From contig JACPSX010000239.1 in NCBI GenBank assembly GCA_016193065.1, positions 1 to 10,897 of the forward strand: a stretch of DNA of 10,897 nucleotides, given 5' to 3'. The translations under genes and the position numbers were made by a program. The DNA comes from Candidatus Tectimicrobiota bacterium (GTDB taxonomy: Bacteria > JACPSX01). The notes under the pieces are model-generated. The model had not been told where the DNA came from. It did not search any database and saw nothing but the letters and a program-made list of their open reading frames with translations. How positions within the stretch are numbered: position 1 is the first letter of the stretch; each line of letters starts with the position of its first letter. Shown here piece after piece: positions 1 to 6,819 of this stretch.

Positions 1-47
1 ACGCCCGCATGTACCTGGACATACGCCGCCTCTTCCTCGATTCCTAA
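1..47 (+). CDS. C-terminal tail of an upstream gene (partial)
   Basis: The frame starting at base 3 reads ARMYLDIRRLFLDS and ends at TAA 45-47. The base composition and the absence of any gene for the next 400 bases suggest the 3' end of a gene that begins outside the window. Only 14 residues are visible, so no function can be given. Confidence 0.35.
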   Translation, partial: ARMYLDIRRLFLDS

Positions 48-75
48 AGATTCCCTTGTCCCCTTTCATTCATTC

Positions 76-117
76 TTCCCCCTTGATGGGGGAGGATCAA
101 GGTGGGGGTAAAATCAA
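76..117. repeat. REP-like palindromic repeat, family A copy 1
   Basis: A C-run and a G-run separated by TTGAT (TTCCCCCTTGATGGGGGAGG) can form a small hairpin and are followed by AAGGTGGGGGTAAAA. The same unit recurs near 2038, 3051 and 3088. It is intergenic, as expected for REP/MITE-like elements. Confidence 0.7.
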
Positions 118-165
118 CTTCTACCCTGGGCCAGGCATGGAAAGCATGAGTACTGCTCAATAATT

Positions 166-242
166 CCCTCTCCCCTTGGGGGAGAGGGTCAGGGTGAGGG
201 GGGATTCAGGTGGAGGTGGAGTAGATGTGGGGGTGAAAAAAG
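166..242. repeat. REP-like palindrome with G-rich tail
   Basis: CCCTCTCCCC (166-175) pairs perfectly with GGGGAGAGGG (179-188) over a three-base loop. The tail that follows (AGGGTGAGGGG, then GTGGGGGTGAAAA) resembles the tail of the copy at 2038-2098. This type of CCCTCTCCCC/GGGGAGAGGG repeat is common between genes in several GC-rich environmental lineages. There is no U-run, so it is not a typical intrinsic terminator. Confidence 0.65.
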
Positions 243-366
243 TCTCTCCCCGGGGCAGGCCAAATTGGTCTTTACAGGGTAAAATATCATGGTAAATTGG
301 TACGGTTCTGTAGACCGGAACACAACGGCGCTTGGTTCGGCCTCGGGTGCTAATCCCATTCGCAAG

Positions 367-425
367 CCCTCCGCCGTTCGCCCTCACCCGGAAACCGGGT
401 ACCCGGTCGAAGGGTGAACGGAGGG
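367..425. repeat. Nested palindrome in the leader of the MocR gene
   Basis: The outer arms CCGTTCGCCCT (374-384) and AGGGTGAACGG (411-421) pair over 11 positions with one G-U. The flanking CCCTCCG and GGAGGG can extend the stem. Inside are a small hairpin, ACCCGG-AAA-CCGGGT (386-400), and an overlapping perfect 12-base palindrome, CCGGGTACCCGG (395-406). It ends 36 bases before the ATG at 461, so it could be a dispersed repeat, a leader RNA structure or a protein-binding site. The sequence does not decide between these. Confidence 0.55.
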
Positions 426-460
426 TTATTCAGCGGCCAGGTGCTGAGATCGGGGGAAAG

Positions 461-2008
461 ATGGAACTCGGATTTCGCTTGGAGCGGGAGAGCTTTCAGC
501 CCCTCTACGTGCAGATCAAGGAGCACCTGCACCGCCTGATCGAGAAGCGGCTGTTGCTTCCCGGTGTGAAGCTTCCTCCCAGCCGCGACCTGGCCCAGCA
601 GCTTCAGGTGACGCGGAGCACGATCAACAGCGCCTACAGTGCTCTGCTGAGCGAGGGGCTGGTCGTGAGCGAGGTAGGCCGAGGCACATTCGTCTCCGGC
701 AAGGTGGCTGCGCCTGCCTCGGGGGCCGAAGCCGGCCAGGGGCCGGAGCCCGATCTGCCCGGCGTCGTGGATTGGGACCAGCAATTTTCCCGGCGCGGAC
801 TTTTACCTGAGCCCTCCTTCTGGCCGGGCGTGGAACCCTTCCTACTGCGGCCGCAGACCATCTCTTTCATCGGCGGGGTTCCGGACAGCGCACTCTTTCC
901 CATCGATCTCTTCCGCAAGGTTCTCAACGCCGCCCTCAAGAAAGAAGGGAAGGCGCTCCTCCAGTATGGCAACGTGAGCGGCTACCCGCCGCTCAAGCGC
1001 TACCTGAGCACCTACCTGCTGGGCCTGGGGATCGAGGCTCCCGAGCGCTCCATCCTCATCGTGAACGGCTCCCAGCAGGGCCTGGATCTGCTGGCCCGCG
1101 TCCTCCTGGATCCCGGCGACGCCGTCGTGGTCGAGAACCCTTCCTATCCGGGCGCCCTGGACGTCTTCCGCTCCAACCGGGCGGAGCTGCTGCCGGTCCC
1201 CATGGGGGAAGACGGTCTGAGCCGCGAGGCTCTGGGCCGGATCCTGCAGCGCCAGCGCCCCAAGCTCATCTACACGATCCCCACGTTCCACAACCCGACC
1301 GGAATCACGCTCAGCGCCGAGGGGCGCCGGGAACTGCTCGCCCTGGCCGCCAGACACCAGGTTCCCATCGTGGAGGACGATTACGACGGGGAGCTGCGCT
1401 ACGAAGGCCCGCGCCTGCTGTCCCTGAAAGGGCTGGACCCGGCAGACCTGGTCATCTACACGGGCACCTTCTCCAAGATCCTGTTCCCGGGCCTGCGGCT
1501 GGGCTGGATCGTGGGGCCGGAGCCGGTGATGGAGCGGCTGCGGGCGGCCAAGCAGATCTCCGACCTGCAGACCAGCCCCGTGCTGCAGGCCGCTCTCTAC
1601 CACTTCTGCCAGAAGGGATTGCTCACCAAGCACATGGAGCACATCCGCAAGGAATACCGCGGGCGCCGCGATCTCCTGCTGGAGAGCTTGCAGAAGCACA
1701 TGCCGGCGGGGGTGTCCTGGACCCGGCCCGTAGGAGGGCTCTCCCTCATGGTGCGGCTGCCGGACCCACTGAACAGCCTGGACCTGCTGCCCCGGGCGGC
1801 CGAGGAAGGGGTCGTGTTTCTGCCCGGACCCGTCTTCTTTGCCGCCGGAGGAGGGGAGCGGGAGCTGCGCTTGAGTTTTTCCGCCGTGCCGGCAGGCCGG
1901 ATCGAAGAAGGAGTGCGCAGGCTCGCGCGGGTCGTGCGCCGGATGATTGCGGATCAGAAGAACAAACCACCCAGGCCGAGGTTGCGCGAACGCGCCCCGG
2001 TGCTCTAG
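461..2008 (+). CDS. pdxR: MocR/PdxR-family transcriptional regulator (GntR wHTH + aminotransferase-like domain)
   Basis: A 515-residue cytoplasmic DNA-binding regulator of the MocR subfamily. Residues about 10-80 are a GntR-type winged helix (PLYVQIKEHLHRLIEKR, then LPPSRDLAQQLQVTRSTINSAYSALLSEGL). Residues about 130-500 are a fold-type I aminotransferase-like domain with HNPTG (277-281), EDDYDGE (305-311) and the PLP-anchoring lysine K339 in TGTFSKI. The length is usual for the family. I chose ATG 461 because the helix-turn-helix starts shortly after it and GGGGGAAAG lies just upstream; the open frame extends back to 332, but that part lies in the palindrome. MocR proteins next to pdxST usually sense PLP and control its synthesis. 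Here the regulator is on the same strand, 203 bases upstream of pdxS. The PdxR assignment rests on this context; the MocR fold itself is very secure. Confidence 0.88.
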   Translation: MELGFRLERESFQPLYVQIKEHLHRLIEKRLLLPGVKLPPSRDLAQQLQVTRSTINSAYSALLSEGLVVSEVGRGTFVSGKVAAPASGAEAGQGPEPDLPGVVDWDQQFSRRGLLPEPSFWPGVEPFLLRPQTISFIGGVPDSALFPIDLFRKVLNAALKKEGKALLQYGNVSGYPPLKRYLSTYLLGLGIEAPERSILIVNGSQQGLDLLARVLLDPGDAVVVENPSYPGALDVFRSNRAELLPVPMGEDGLSREALGRILQRQRPKLIYTIPTFHNPTGITLSAEGRRELLALAARHQVPIVEDDYDGELRYEGPRLLSLKGLDPADLVIYTGTFSKILFPGLRLGWIVGPEPVMERLRAAKQISDLQTSPVLQAALYHFCQKGLLTKHMEHIRKEYRGRRDLLLESLQKHMPAGVSWTRPVGGLSLMVRLPDPLNSLDLLPRAAEEGVVFLPGPVFFAAGGGERELRLSFSAVPAGRIEEGVRRLARVVRRMIADQKNKPPRPRLRERAPVL

Positions 2009-2037
2009 CTTTTGTACCCTCTCCCTCGTTTTTAAAT

Positions 2038-2098
2038 TATCTCCTCCTCCTTGATGGGGGAGGATGAAGGTGGGGGAGAAGTAGACCTGGGGGTGAGA
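2038..2098. repeat. REP-like palindromic repeat, family A copy 2
   Basis: CTCCTCCTCCTTGATGGGGG is followed by AGGATGAAGGTGGGGGAGAA and a G-rich tail with GGGGGTGAGAAG. It is closely similar to the units at 76-117 and 3088-3130. It lies 30 bases after the regulator stop. Confidence 0.7.
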
Positions 2099-2130
2099 AG
2101 GAAGCAGGCATGAACGTGGGTAATGGACCG

Positions 2131-2157
2131 TTCGTGGTGAGCCTGTCGAACCACGAA
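2131..2157. repeat. Hairpin TTCGTGGT/ACCACGAA before pdxS
   Basis: TTCGTGGT (2131-2138) and ACCACGAA (2150-2157) form a perfect eight-base stem around GAGCCTGTCGA. A repeat of this consensus (TTCGTGGTGAGCxTGTCGAACCACGAA) is familiar as a dispersed intergenic element in many proteobacterial genomes. It sits 54 bases upstream of the pdxS start and is followed by A-rich rather than T-rich sequence, so it is not an intrinsic terminator on this strand. Confidence 0.6.
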
Positions 2158-2211
2158 AAAGAATTTTCCAGCTCTTTCGGTTAGACAGGTTATTGCAACA
2201 AGGAGGGACTC

Positions 2212-3010
2212 ATGGAAACAGGGACTCTGAAACTAAAAACGGGCCTGGCGGAAATGCTCAAGGGCGGCGTCATCATGGACGTCACCAACGCGGATCAGGC
2301 CCGCATCGCCGCAGACGCGGGGGCCGTGTCCGTCATGGCTCTGGAGCGAGTGCCTGCGGACATCCGGGCTGAGGGCGGCGTGGCCCGCATGGCCAGCCTG
2401 CGCAAGATCAAGGAGATCATGAAGTGCGTCACGATCCCGGTCATGGCCAAGGTGCGCATCGGCCACTTTGTGGAGGCCCAGATCCTCCAGGCCATGGGCG
2501 TGGACTACATCGACGAGAGCGAGGTGCTCACCCCGGCTGACGAGCATTTCCACGTGGACAAGTTCGCCTTTGCCGTGCCCTTTGTCTGCGGCTGCCGCAA
2601 CCTGGGCGAGGCCCTGCGCCGCATCGGCGAGGGGGCGGCGGCGCCTGACGGCCATGCGCCCCGACGAGCTGATGCGGGAAGCCAAGGAGATGGGGGCGCC
2701 CTACGATCTCGTTTGCCTCGTGGCCCAGACCGGCAAGCTCCCGGTGCCGAACTTCGCGGCGGGCGGCATCGCCACACCCGCCGATGCGGCCCTCATGATG
2801 CAGCTTGGGGCGGAGTCCGTGTTCGTGGGCTCGGGGATCTTCAAGTCCGAGGACCCGCCCGCCCGGGCCCGGGCCATCGTGGAAGCCACGACCCACTACA
2901 ACGATCCCGATATTCTGGCCCGAGTGACCGAGGAACTGGGAGAGGCCATGCCCGGCCTCGACATCGCCACACTGGACCGCGGCGCGCTCCTTCAGCAGCG
3001 CGGCATGTGA
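2212..3010 (+). pseudogene. pdxS: pdxS, PLP synthase synthase subunit, disrupted by internal deletion and frameshift
   Basis: PdxS condenses ribose 5-phosphate, glyceraldehyde 3-phosphate and PdxT-derived ammonia into pyridoxal 5'-phosphate. The first 143 codons (2212-2640) are a textbook PdxS N-terminus: [16 protein letters not shown] with the active-site aspartate D23, and [14 protein letters not shown] with the first Schiff-base lysine K80. The C-terminal half resumes one frame over, from 2642 ([20 protein letters not shown]) to TGA 3008-3010. Between them the usual MIRTKGE-x-GTGN segment and the next helix are missing. The pieces total 265 residues against about 293 in the family, so about 28 codons minus one base (roughly 83 nt) are gone. 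The second catalytic lysine and the phosphate loop are lost. An excellent Shine-Dalgarno (AAGGAGGG, 2200-2207) precedes the ATG. Either the gene is dead or the assembly is wrong at the GCGGCGGCG run, 2634-2642. Confidence 0.9.
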
Positions 3011-3020
3011 GCAAATGTCA

Positions 3021-3130
3021 CTTCCTCCCCGATACGCGAGGATCAAACCAGTTATCTCCTCATCGATGGGGGAGGATCATCCCAATAATCTCCTCCCCCT
3101 TGAAGGGGGAGGATGAAGGTGGGGGTGAAA
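3021..3130. repeat. Tandem REP-like repeats, family A, between pdxS and pdxT
   Basis: There are three successive units: a degenerate one (3021-3045, CTTCCTCCCCGATACGCGAG), one at 3051-3080 (CTCCTCATCGATGGGGGAGG) and a full copy at 3088-3130 (CTCCTCCCCCTTGAAGGGGG, then AGGATGAAGGTGGGGGTGAAA). The last copy ends six bases before the pdxT ATG, so the translation start region of pdxT is made largely of repeat sequence. Confidence 0.7.
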
Positions 3131-3136
3131 AGAAGC

Positions 3137-3727
3137 ATGAAACTCATCGGCGTCCTCGCACTGCAGGGCGACTTTGCCGCTCACCAGCGCGCCCTGGATC
3201 GCCTGGGCGTCGCCTCCCGGCAGGTGCGAAACCTTCGGGATCTGGAGGGGATCAGCGGCCTCATCCTGCCCGGCGGCGAGAGCACGACCCTCTTGAAGCT
3301 CCTGGATTCCTCGGGCCTGAAGGAAGCCATCGTGGACTTCCACCGCCAGGGGCATCCTCTCTTCGGCACCTGCGCGGGGCTCATCCTTCTCTCCCGGCAG
3401 GTCCTCAACCCGGAGCAGCCTTCCCTGGGCCTCATCGACGTCACCACCATGCGCAACGCCTACGGGCGCCAGAAGGAGAGCTTCGAGACCACCGGAGAAG
3501 CCAACTTCGGAGAAGATCCTTCTCTTCCCATGGTCTTCATCCGCGCTCCCCGCATCGTCCGCCTAGGTGAGAGTGTCACACCGCTTGCCTCCTACCAGGG
3601 GGAATGCGTGATGGCCGGCCAGGACAAGGTTTTGGTCGCTACCTTCCACCCCGAGATGACGGACGACACCCGTGTCCACCGCTACTTCCTGGACATGACC
3701 TCCAACGGGAGCCTATCCAGCTCCTGA
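3137..3727 (+). CDS. pdxT: PdxT, glutaminase subunit of pyridoxal 5'-phosphate synthase
   Basis: A 196-residue class I glutamine amidotransferase. It hydrolyses glutamine and passes ammonia to PdxS in the cytoplasmic PdxS12/PdxT12 complex. Visible hallmarks are [17 protein letters not shown] at the start, [13 protein letters not shown] (44-56), the nucleophile C79 in [10 protein letters not shown], and the rest of the triad, H171 and E173, in FHPEM. The length is normal for the family and the frame is intact. ATG 3137 gives the canonical N-terminus; the open frame starts at 3113, but that stretch is repeat sequence. The Shine-Dalgarno is poor (AAAAGAAG). It lies 126 bases downstream of the broken pdxS, and without a working PdxS it would have no partner unless another copy exists. 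Confidence 0.95.
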   Translation: MKLIGVLALQGDFAAHQRALDRLGVASRQVRNLRDLEGISGLILPGGESTTLLKLLDSSGLKEAIVDFHRQGHPLFGTCAGLILLSRQVLNPEQPSLGLIDVTTMRNAYGRQKESFETTGEANFGEDPSLPMVFIRAPRIVRLGESVTPLASYQGECVMAGQDKVLVATFHPEMTDDTRVHRYFLDMTSNGSLSSS

Positions 3728-3737
3728 TTTTCCCATC

Positions 3738-3767
3738 TTGACTGAGGCCACTCACTCGACCTAGACT
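3738..3767 (+). promoter_or_regulatory. Weak candidate sigma-70 promoter
   Basis: TTGACT (3738-3743) lies 18 bases from TAGACT (3762-3767, four of six matches to TATAAT). It is just downstream of pdxT and upstream of the accessory genes. The match is modest and could be chance. Confidence 0.25.
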
Positions 3768-3820
3768 CTCTTCATCGTCTCAATCATTGCAGTTCTTCCC
3801 GAGACCTGGGAGGAGGATTC

Positions 3821-3928
3821 ATGGGCGAGGACCCCGTTGCCAGACGCTCTGAGAGCCGCCTGGCTTTAGTCCGCTGTCGCGGACTTGGAAGAAAGGGTTC
3901 TCTTTACACGTTGTTGGAACTGTTATAA
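3821..3928 (+). CDS. Possible 35-residue leader peptide or gene remnant
   Basis: ATG 3821 is preceded by GGGAGGAGG with acceptable spacing and opens a 35-codon frame (MGEDPVARRSESRLALVRCR...) ending at TAA 3926-3928. It encodes a basic peptide I do not recognise. The strong ribosome-binding site is the only positive argument; it could be a leader peptide or the start of a decayed gene. The hairpin at 3868-3885 lies inside it. Confidence 0.25.
   Translation: MGEDPVARRSESRLALVRCRGLGRKGSLYTLLELL
3868..3885. repeat. Perfect hairpin AGTCCGC-TGTC-GCGGACT
   Basis: A seven-base perfect stem with a four-base loop, 140 bases upstream of the likely start at 4026. No U-run follows, so it is not a simple terminator. 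It could be a leader structure or a decayed repeat end. Confidence 0.4.
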
Positions 3929-4025
3929 AAGTGCTACCAGGGCTAGGCAGTTATTACCTGAGCTATTCAGAAATCAGAGGGAATTATGCCGAAGAACATC
4001 CTCAGGAGTTAGGCTCCCGAATACG

Positions 4026-4727
4026 ATGACATCTACGAGTGACATTCAGGCGCTGTTCGAGGAAGTTCGGAAGCGGTGTGGCGTGATTCAAGCGTGCTTG
4101 CCCAAACGAAATGACCCGGTCTCGATATCTCTTAAAGCAAAGATTCCGTTTAAGGCCCTTGAATACAGGGAGGCCTTGATCTGGAGAGCGAGCGAACTAG
4201 CCAGTACTGCTTGCCGGCTACTGGAGGAGGGCGAGTTAGCGGCCGGAACCTTACTGGTGCGGGGGCTGATGGAGACCAGCGCAGCATTGTGGTTCCTTAA
4301 CCGAAAGATCAAGGATGTTGTGGACGGCCACAGGGTCGGATCCATAGATGAGGATCTAATGCGCCTCTTGATGGGCAGTCGAACGGACCTTACCACCTAC
4401 GAGTCATTCAACGTCCTGACTCTTGTGGACAAGATAGCCCAAGAAATCCCTAGCTTCCGCCGCGAGTACGAGGCGTTGAGTCAAATTGCCCACCCAAACT
4501 GGTGTGGAACGATGATGCTCTATTCCAGACCAAATACAGAGAAGATCTGGACGGATTTCGGAAAGCACGTGCGGGACAATGAGTCGGTGGTAAAAGTGGG
4601 CCTAATTAATTTGAATGCCGGGCTCCAGATATTCGAGTATGCCTATAACCAAATTGTGGATCTGATGCCCAGATTCATAGAAATCTGCGAAAAAGCTCTC
4701 GATGACTCAGTTGAAAGCGCGCGCTAA
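4026..4727 (+). CDS. Hypothetical helical protein (233 aa), upstream neighbour of the TIR gene
   Basis: I do not recognise this protein with confidence. It is predicted soluble and mostly helical, with no signal peptide. Two stretches look conserved in type: a helix ending in LLVRGLMETSAALWFL (77-92) and YEALSQIAHPNWCG (148-161). An Arg-x3-Glu helix followed by a His-Pro-Asn-Trp motif recalls families of unknown function such as DUF5677, but this is from memory and unverified. ATG 4026 is the first ATG in a frame open from 3885; the nearest AGGAG is 17 bases away, so the start is uncertain. It lies 257 bases upstream of the TIR gene on the same strand and shares its lower GC and less biased codon use, so the two may have arrived together. 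Confidence 0.7.
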   Translation: MTSTSDIQALFEEVRKRCGVIQACLPKRNDPVSISLKAKIPFKALEYREALIWRASELASTACRLLEEGELAAGTLLVRGLMETSAALWFLNRKIKDVVDGHRVGSIDEDLMRLLMGSRTDLTTYESFNVLTLVDKIAQEIPSFRREYEALSQIAHPNWCGTMMLYSRPNTEKIWTDFGKHVRDNESVVKVGLINLNAGLQIFEYAYNQIVDLMPRFIEICEKALDDSVESAR

Positions 4728-4984
4728 CTCGCTCGGGTCCTGGCGTGAAGATCGATTCCGCAATAGTAGAGGTGCCGTTTGGTTTAGAATCACGTTTGGG
4801 GGCTCCTCTTCTCCGTAGTGTGGGCAAACACGAGCATACCAGGCGGCATGCTTGCCAAGGGGCCTCAATGAGTATCAGCTTGCTGCAGGTGACGGAGGCC
4901 GAGCAATCGATGGGCTGCAGCGGCTGAGTACCAAGTTAGACAGACACAGCGTTGATGGTGACACTCGAGAGGATCGCAAACGCG

Positions 4985-6487
4985 ATGACTCAGCCGAGAG
5001 TATTCATTAGCTACAGTCACAAGGACAAGCTGGTTGCCAAATACCTCGCCGCCCATCTACAGGAACGCGGAGCGGAGGTATGGGTTGATGAAGGCGAGAT
5101 CTTGGTCGGGGATTCATTGCTTGCCAAAATAGCTCAAGGTGTCCAGCGGGCCAGCTTCGTTATAGCCATTATCTCCCGGAACTCGATCGGTTCTCGGTGG
5201 GTAAGGAAGGAGCTTGCTATCGCGATGCACAAAGAGGTCTCCGGTAGGAGAGTAGTTGTGCTTCCAGTAAGGGTCGATGACTCCGGGCCGCCCAATTTCC
5301 TGAAGGACAAGCTCTACTGCGACCTCTCAGCAGACGCCATCGACTGGAATGCAGAGTTGTCACGCCTCTTCCGGTCGCTTGGGCTCACCTCAGGCGCTCA
5401 TGGAACTCTCGCGGAGAACACACCGCTCCCACTCTCGTTGACAATCCCGGCGGTCTTCAGCCAGCACAGAATCCTAGAGAGTAACTGCTGGGGGTTCGGT
5501 CACTTTGTGGCCGACGACGTCTGGACTGGTGGCATCTATATCCCTGTTCGTCAACGGGCCTTAGGGCGTGTTCTGGCGGAGACACCCGCTCCCCTGAGTC
5601 GAAGCGTCCCCCGCCGCATCAAAGCCCCACCTACCAGCAGGGTTCTGACTCTCTCGGCTGTCTCGGAATACAAGCCAGGCGCAGCCCTTCGGATTAGAGG
5701 ACTGGCTACATGCGACACGTTTGCCCGTCGGAGAGGCTTCTGCGCAGTCTGCTACGGCGGTGATCCAATGACTGGTGCGTTTGTCCGCCGCGCCACTCAG
5801 GTTGGCCGCTCCGCCGCCACCTCTATTTTGACGGCTCTGGAGCGCGCTCAAGACATCTCGGCTGTCACCCGGCTTTTCGAGGCCGGGCCGGCTCCAGGTC
5901 GTATGGTCCTCTCTCCGGCGGACGGTGTGGTTAGACTCGAGCGCACCGCGACCGGCACCCTGCGCATAGCCGTAACTGACGATTCTGGTGAGTGTTTTAA
6001 TGTCGTGACCAAGGATGATCCGACCGTACCCGAAGGCGACCGCGTGTGGCTCGGGCAGGCCTTGACTCAGGGCGACCCCTCACCGCATGACTTGTTGCAG
6101 ATGTTTGGCAATAAGTTCGTTGAACGCCATCTGGTTACAGAACTAGCTGCAGCCTTCATGCGCCAGGGGATCCGAATCCCCGAGCGCGACCTGGAGCTCC
6201 TCGTCGCGGTCATGACTTCCTACGTTAAGGTCGAGGGCGGCAATGAGCAAGACGCGTTGGTCCGACGGCATAAGGGAAAGGCACTTCCGAGGCGTAAGTT
6301 CTTCTCCACAAATAATCGTTTGTTGAGGCTAGGTCGGGAACCAATTCTCGCGAGGCCCCTGGTTCTGGGCGTAAGTGAGATCTTTCACCTGGAGCGTGCA
6401 CTGGTCGCTGACTTAGCACGCAATCAGCGTAGGTGGCGTCTAATCCCTACGAGGTCCCCGGTTGTCAAGGGCAGAAAACTTACGTGA
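4985..6487 (+). CDS. TIR domain fused to an RNA polymerase beta' (RpoC) C-terminal-like region
   Basis: A 500-residue soluble protein. Residues 4-135 are a TIR domain: RVFISYSHKDK, a BB-loop-like DEGEILVGDSL, and SRWVRKE, where W72 and E76 have the W-x3-E spacing of TIR NADases. Residues about 160-488 resemble the C-terminal half of RpoC: QRALGRVLAE (190-199), CDTFARRRGFCAVCYGGD (243-260), VGRSAATSI (273-281, compare VGVIAAQSI), QDISAVTRLFEA (289-300), SPHDLL (366-371), RQGIRIPERDLELLVAVM (393-410) and ARPLVLGVSE (456-465). C168, C243, C253 and C256 match the order of the RpoC zinc site. The trigger loop is cut after SI, and the NADFDGD-bearing half of RpoC is absent, so polymerase catalysis is excluded. 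ATG 4985 is chosen because the TIR starts at once and GAGAGGA lies upstream; TTG 4952 and ATG 4955 are alternatives. Likely role, inferred: an NAD-cleaving defence effector with a polymerase-mimic sensor. Confidence 0.88.
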   Translation: MTQPRVFISYSHKDKLVAKYLAAHLQERGAEVWVDEGEILVGDSLLAKIAQGVQRASFVIAIISRNSIGSRWVRKELAIAMHKEVSGRRVVVLPVRVDDSGPPNFLKDKLYCDLSADAIDWNAELSRLFRSLGLTSGAHGTLAENTPLPLSLTIPAVFSQHRILESNCWGFGHFVADDVWTGGIYIPVRQRALGRVLAETPAPLSRSVPRRIKAPPTSRVLTLSAVSEYKPGAALRIRGLATCDTFARRRGFCAVCYGGDPMTGAFVRRATQVGRSAATSILTALERAQDISAVTRLFEAGPAPGRMVLSPADGVVRLERTATGTLRIAVTDDSGECFNVVTKDDPTVPEGDRVWLGQALTQGDPSPHDLLQMFGNKFVERHLVTELAAAFMRQGIRIPERDLELLVAVMTSYVKVEGGNEQDALVRRHKGKALPRRKFFSTNNRLLRLGREPILARPLVLGVSEIFHLERALVADLARNQRRWRLIPTRSPVVKGRKLT

Positions 6488-6591
6488 CGAAAACTCTTCG
6501 CCTCAAAGAGAACAACATCCGGGGTAAATAGTTGGGTGTTGTCCGACAATTCAGGCATTATCCCTTGTCAAATAGCATCGGGAGATAATCC

Positions 6592-6774
6592 ATGATTCGA
6601 CGAACATCAGGTTCAAAAGATCCAGATATTCAGGCTTCAGCCAAGGCGCTGCGTCGAGCGGCGCGGCGGGCCAGAGAGCTTGGCATGCAGATGGGCACGC
6701 CCGTCTACGTGGTACAGCGTGGCCAAATCATTGATCTAACCAAGCAAAAGCGCTTGCGTGTCAGAATGAAGTAG
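6592..6774 (+). CDS. Small basic hypothetical protein (60 aa)
   Basis: A strongly basic protein (16 Lys/Arg against 4 Asp/Glu) with an amphipathic helix ALRRAARRARELG followed by TPVYVVQRGQIIDL. Similar small proteins, a basic helix then a short beta hairpin ending in a 'V.. .G.I..L' strand, are often seen near toxin-antitoxin genes; this is recalled, not checked. GGGAGA lies upstream of the ATG at good spacing. It sits 104 bases after the TIR gene on the same strand. It could be an antitoxin-like or accessory protein; the function is unknown. Confidence 0.65.
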   Translation: MIRRTSGSKDPDIQASAKALRRAARRARELGMQMGTPVYVVQRGQIIDLTKQKRLRVRMK

Positions 6775-6819
6775 CGCCGCTCGGCCCTTCATTGGGAGAA
6801 AGGTGCAAGCGCTCTCACT

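Noticed and set aside
842-1699. Long minus-strand open frame opposite the MocR gene
   Set aside because: Antisense shadow of a high-GC gene. The + strand frame has full MocR family features.
2212-3570. A 452-codon open frame starting as PdxS and continuing past the pdxS stop
   Set aside because: After codon 143 the frame no longer matches PdxS and runs through the repeats and pdxT out of frame. It is a by-product of the frameshift, not a fusion protein.
4745-4927. 60-codon open frame between the hypothetical gene and the TIR gene
   Set aside because: No good ribosome-binding site and no family features. Probably non-coding or the remains of an older gene.
4952-4984. Upstream TTG/ATG starts for the TIR protein
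   Set aside because: They lack a Shine-Dalgarno and add 10-11 residues before the conserved TIR first strand. ATG 4985 fits better, though 4955 cannot be excluded.
6512-6550. Inverted arms ACAACA/TGTTGT and the small palindrome TTGTCCGACAA after the TIR gene
   Set aside because: Stems of five to six bases with a long loop and no U-run. Too weak to call a terminator or operator.
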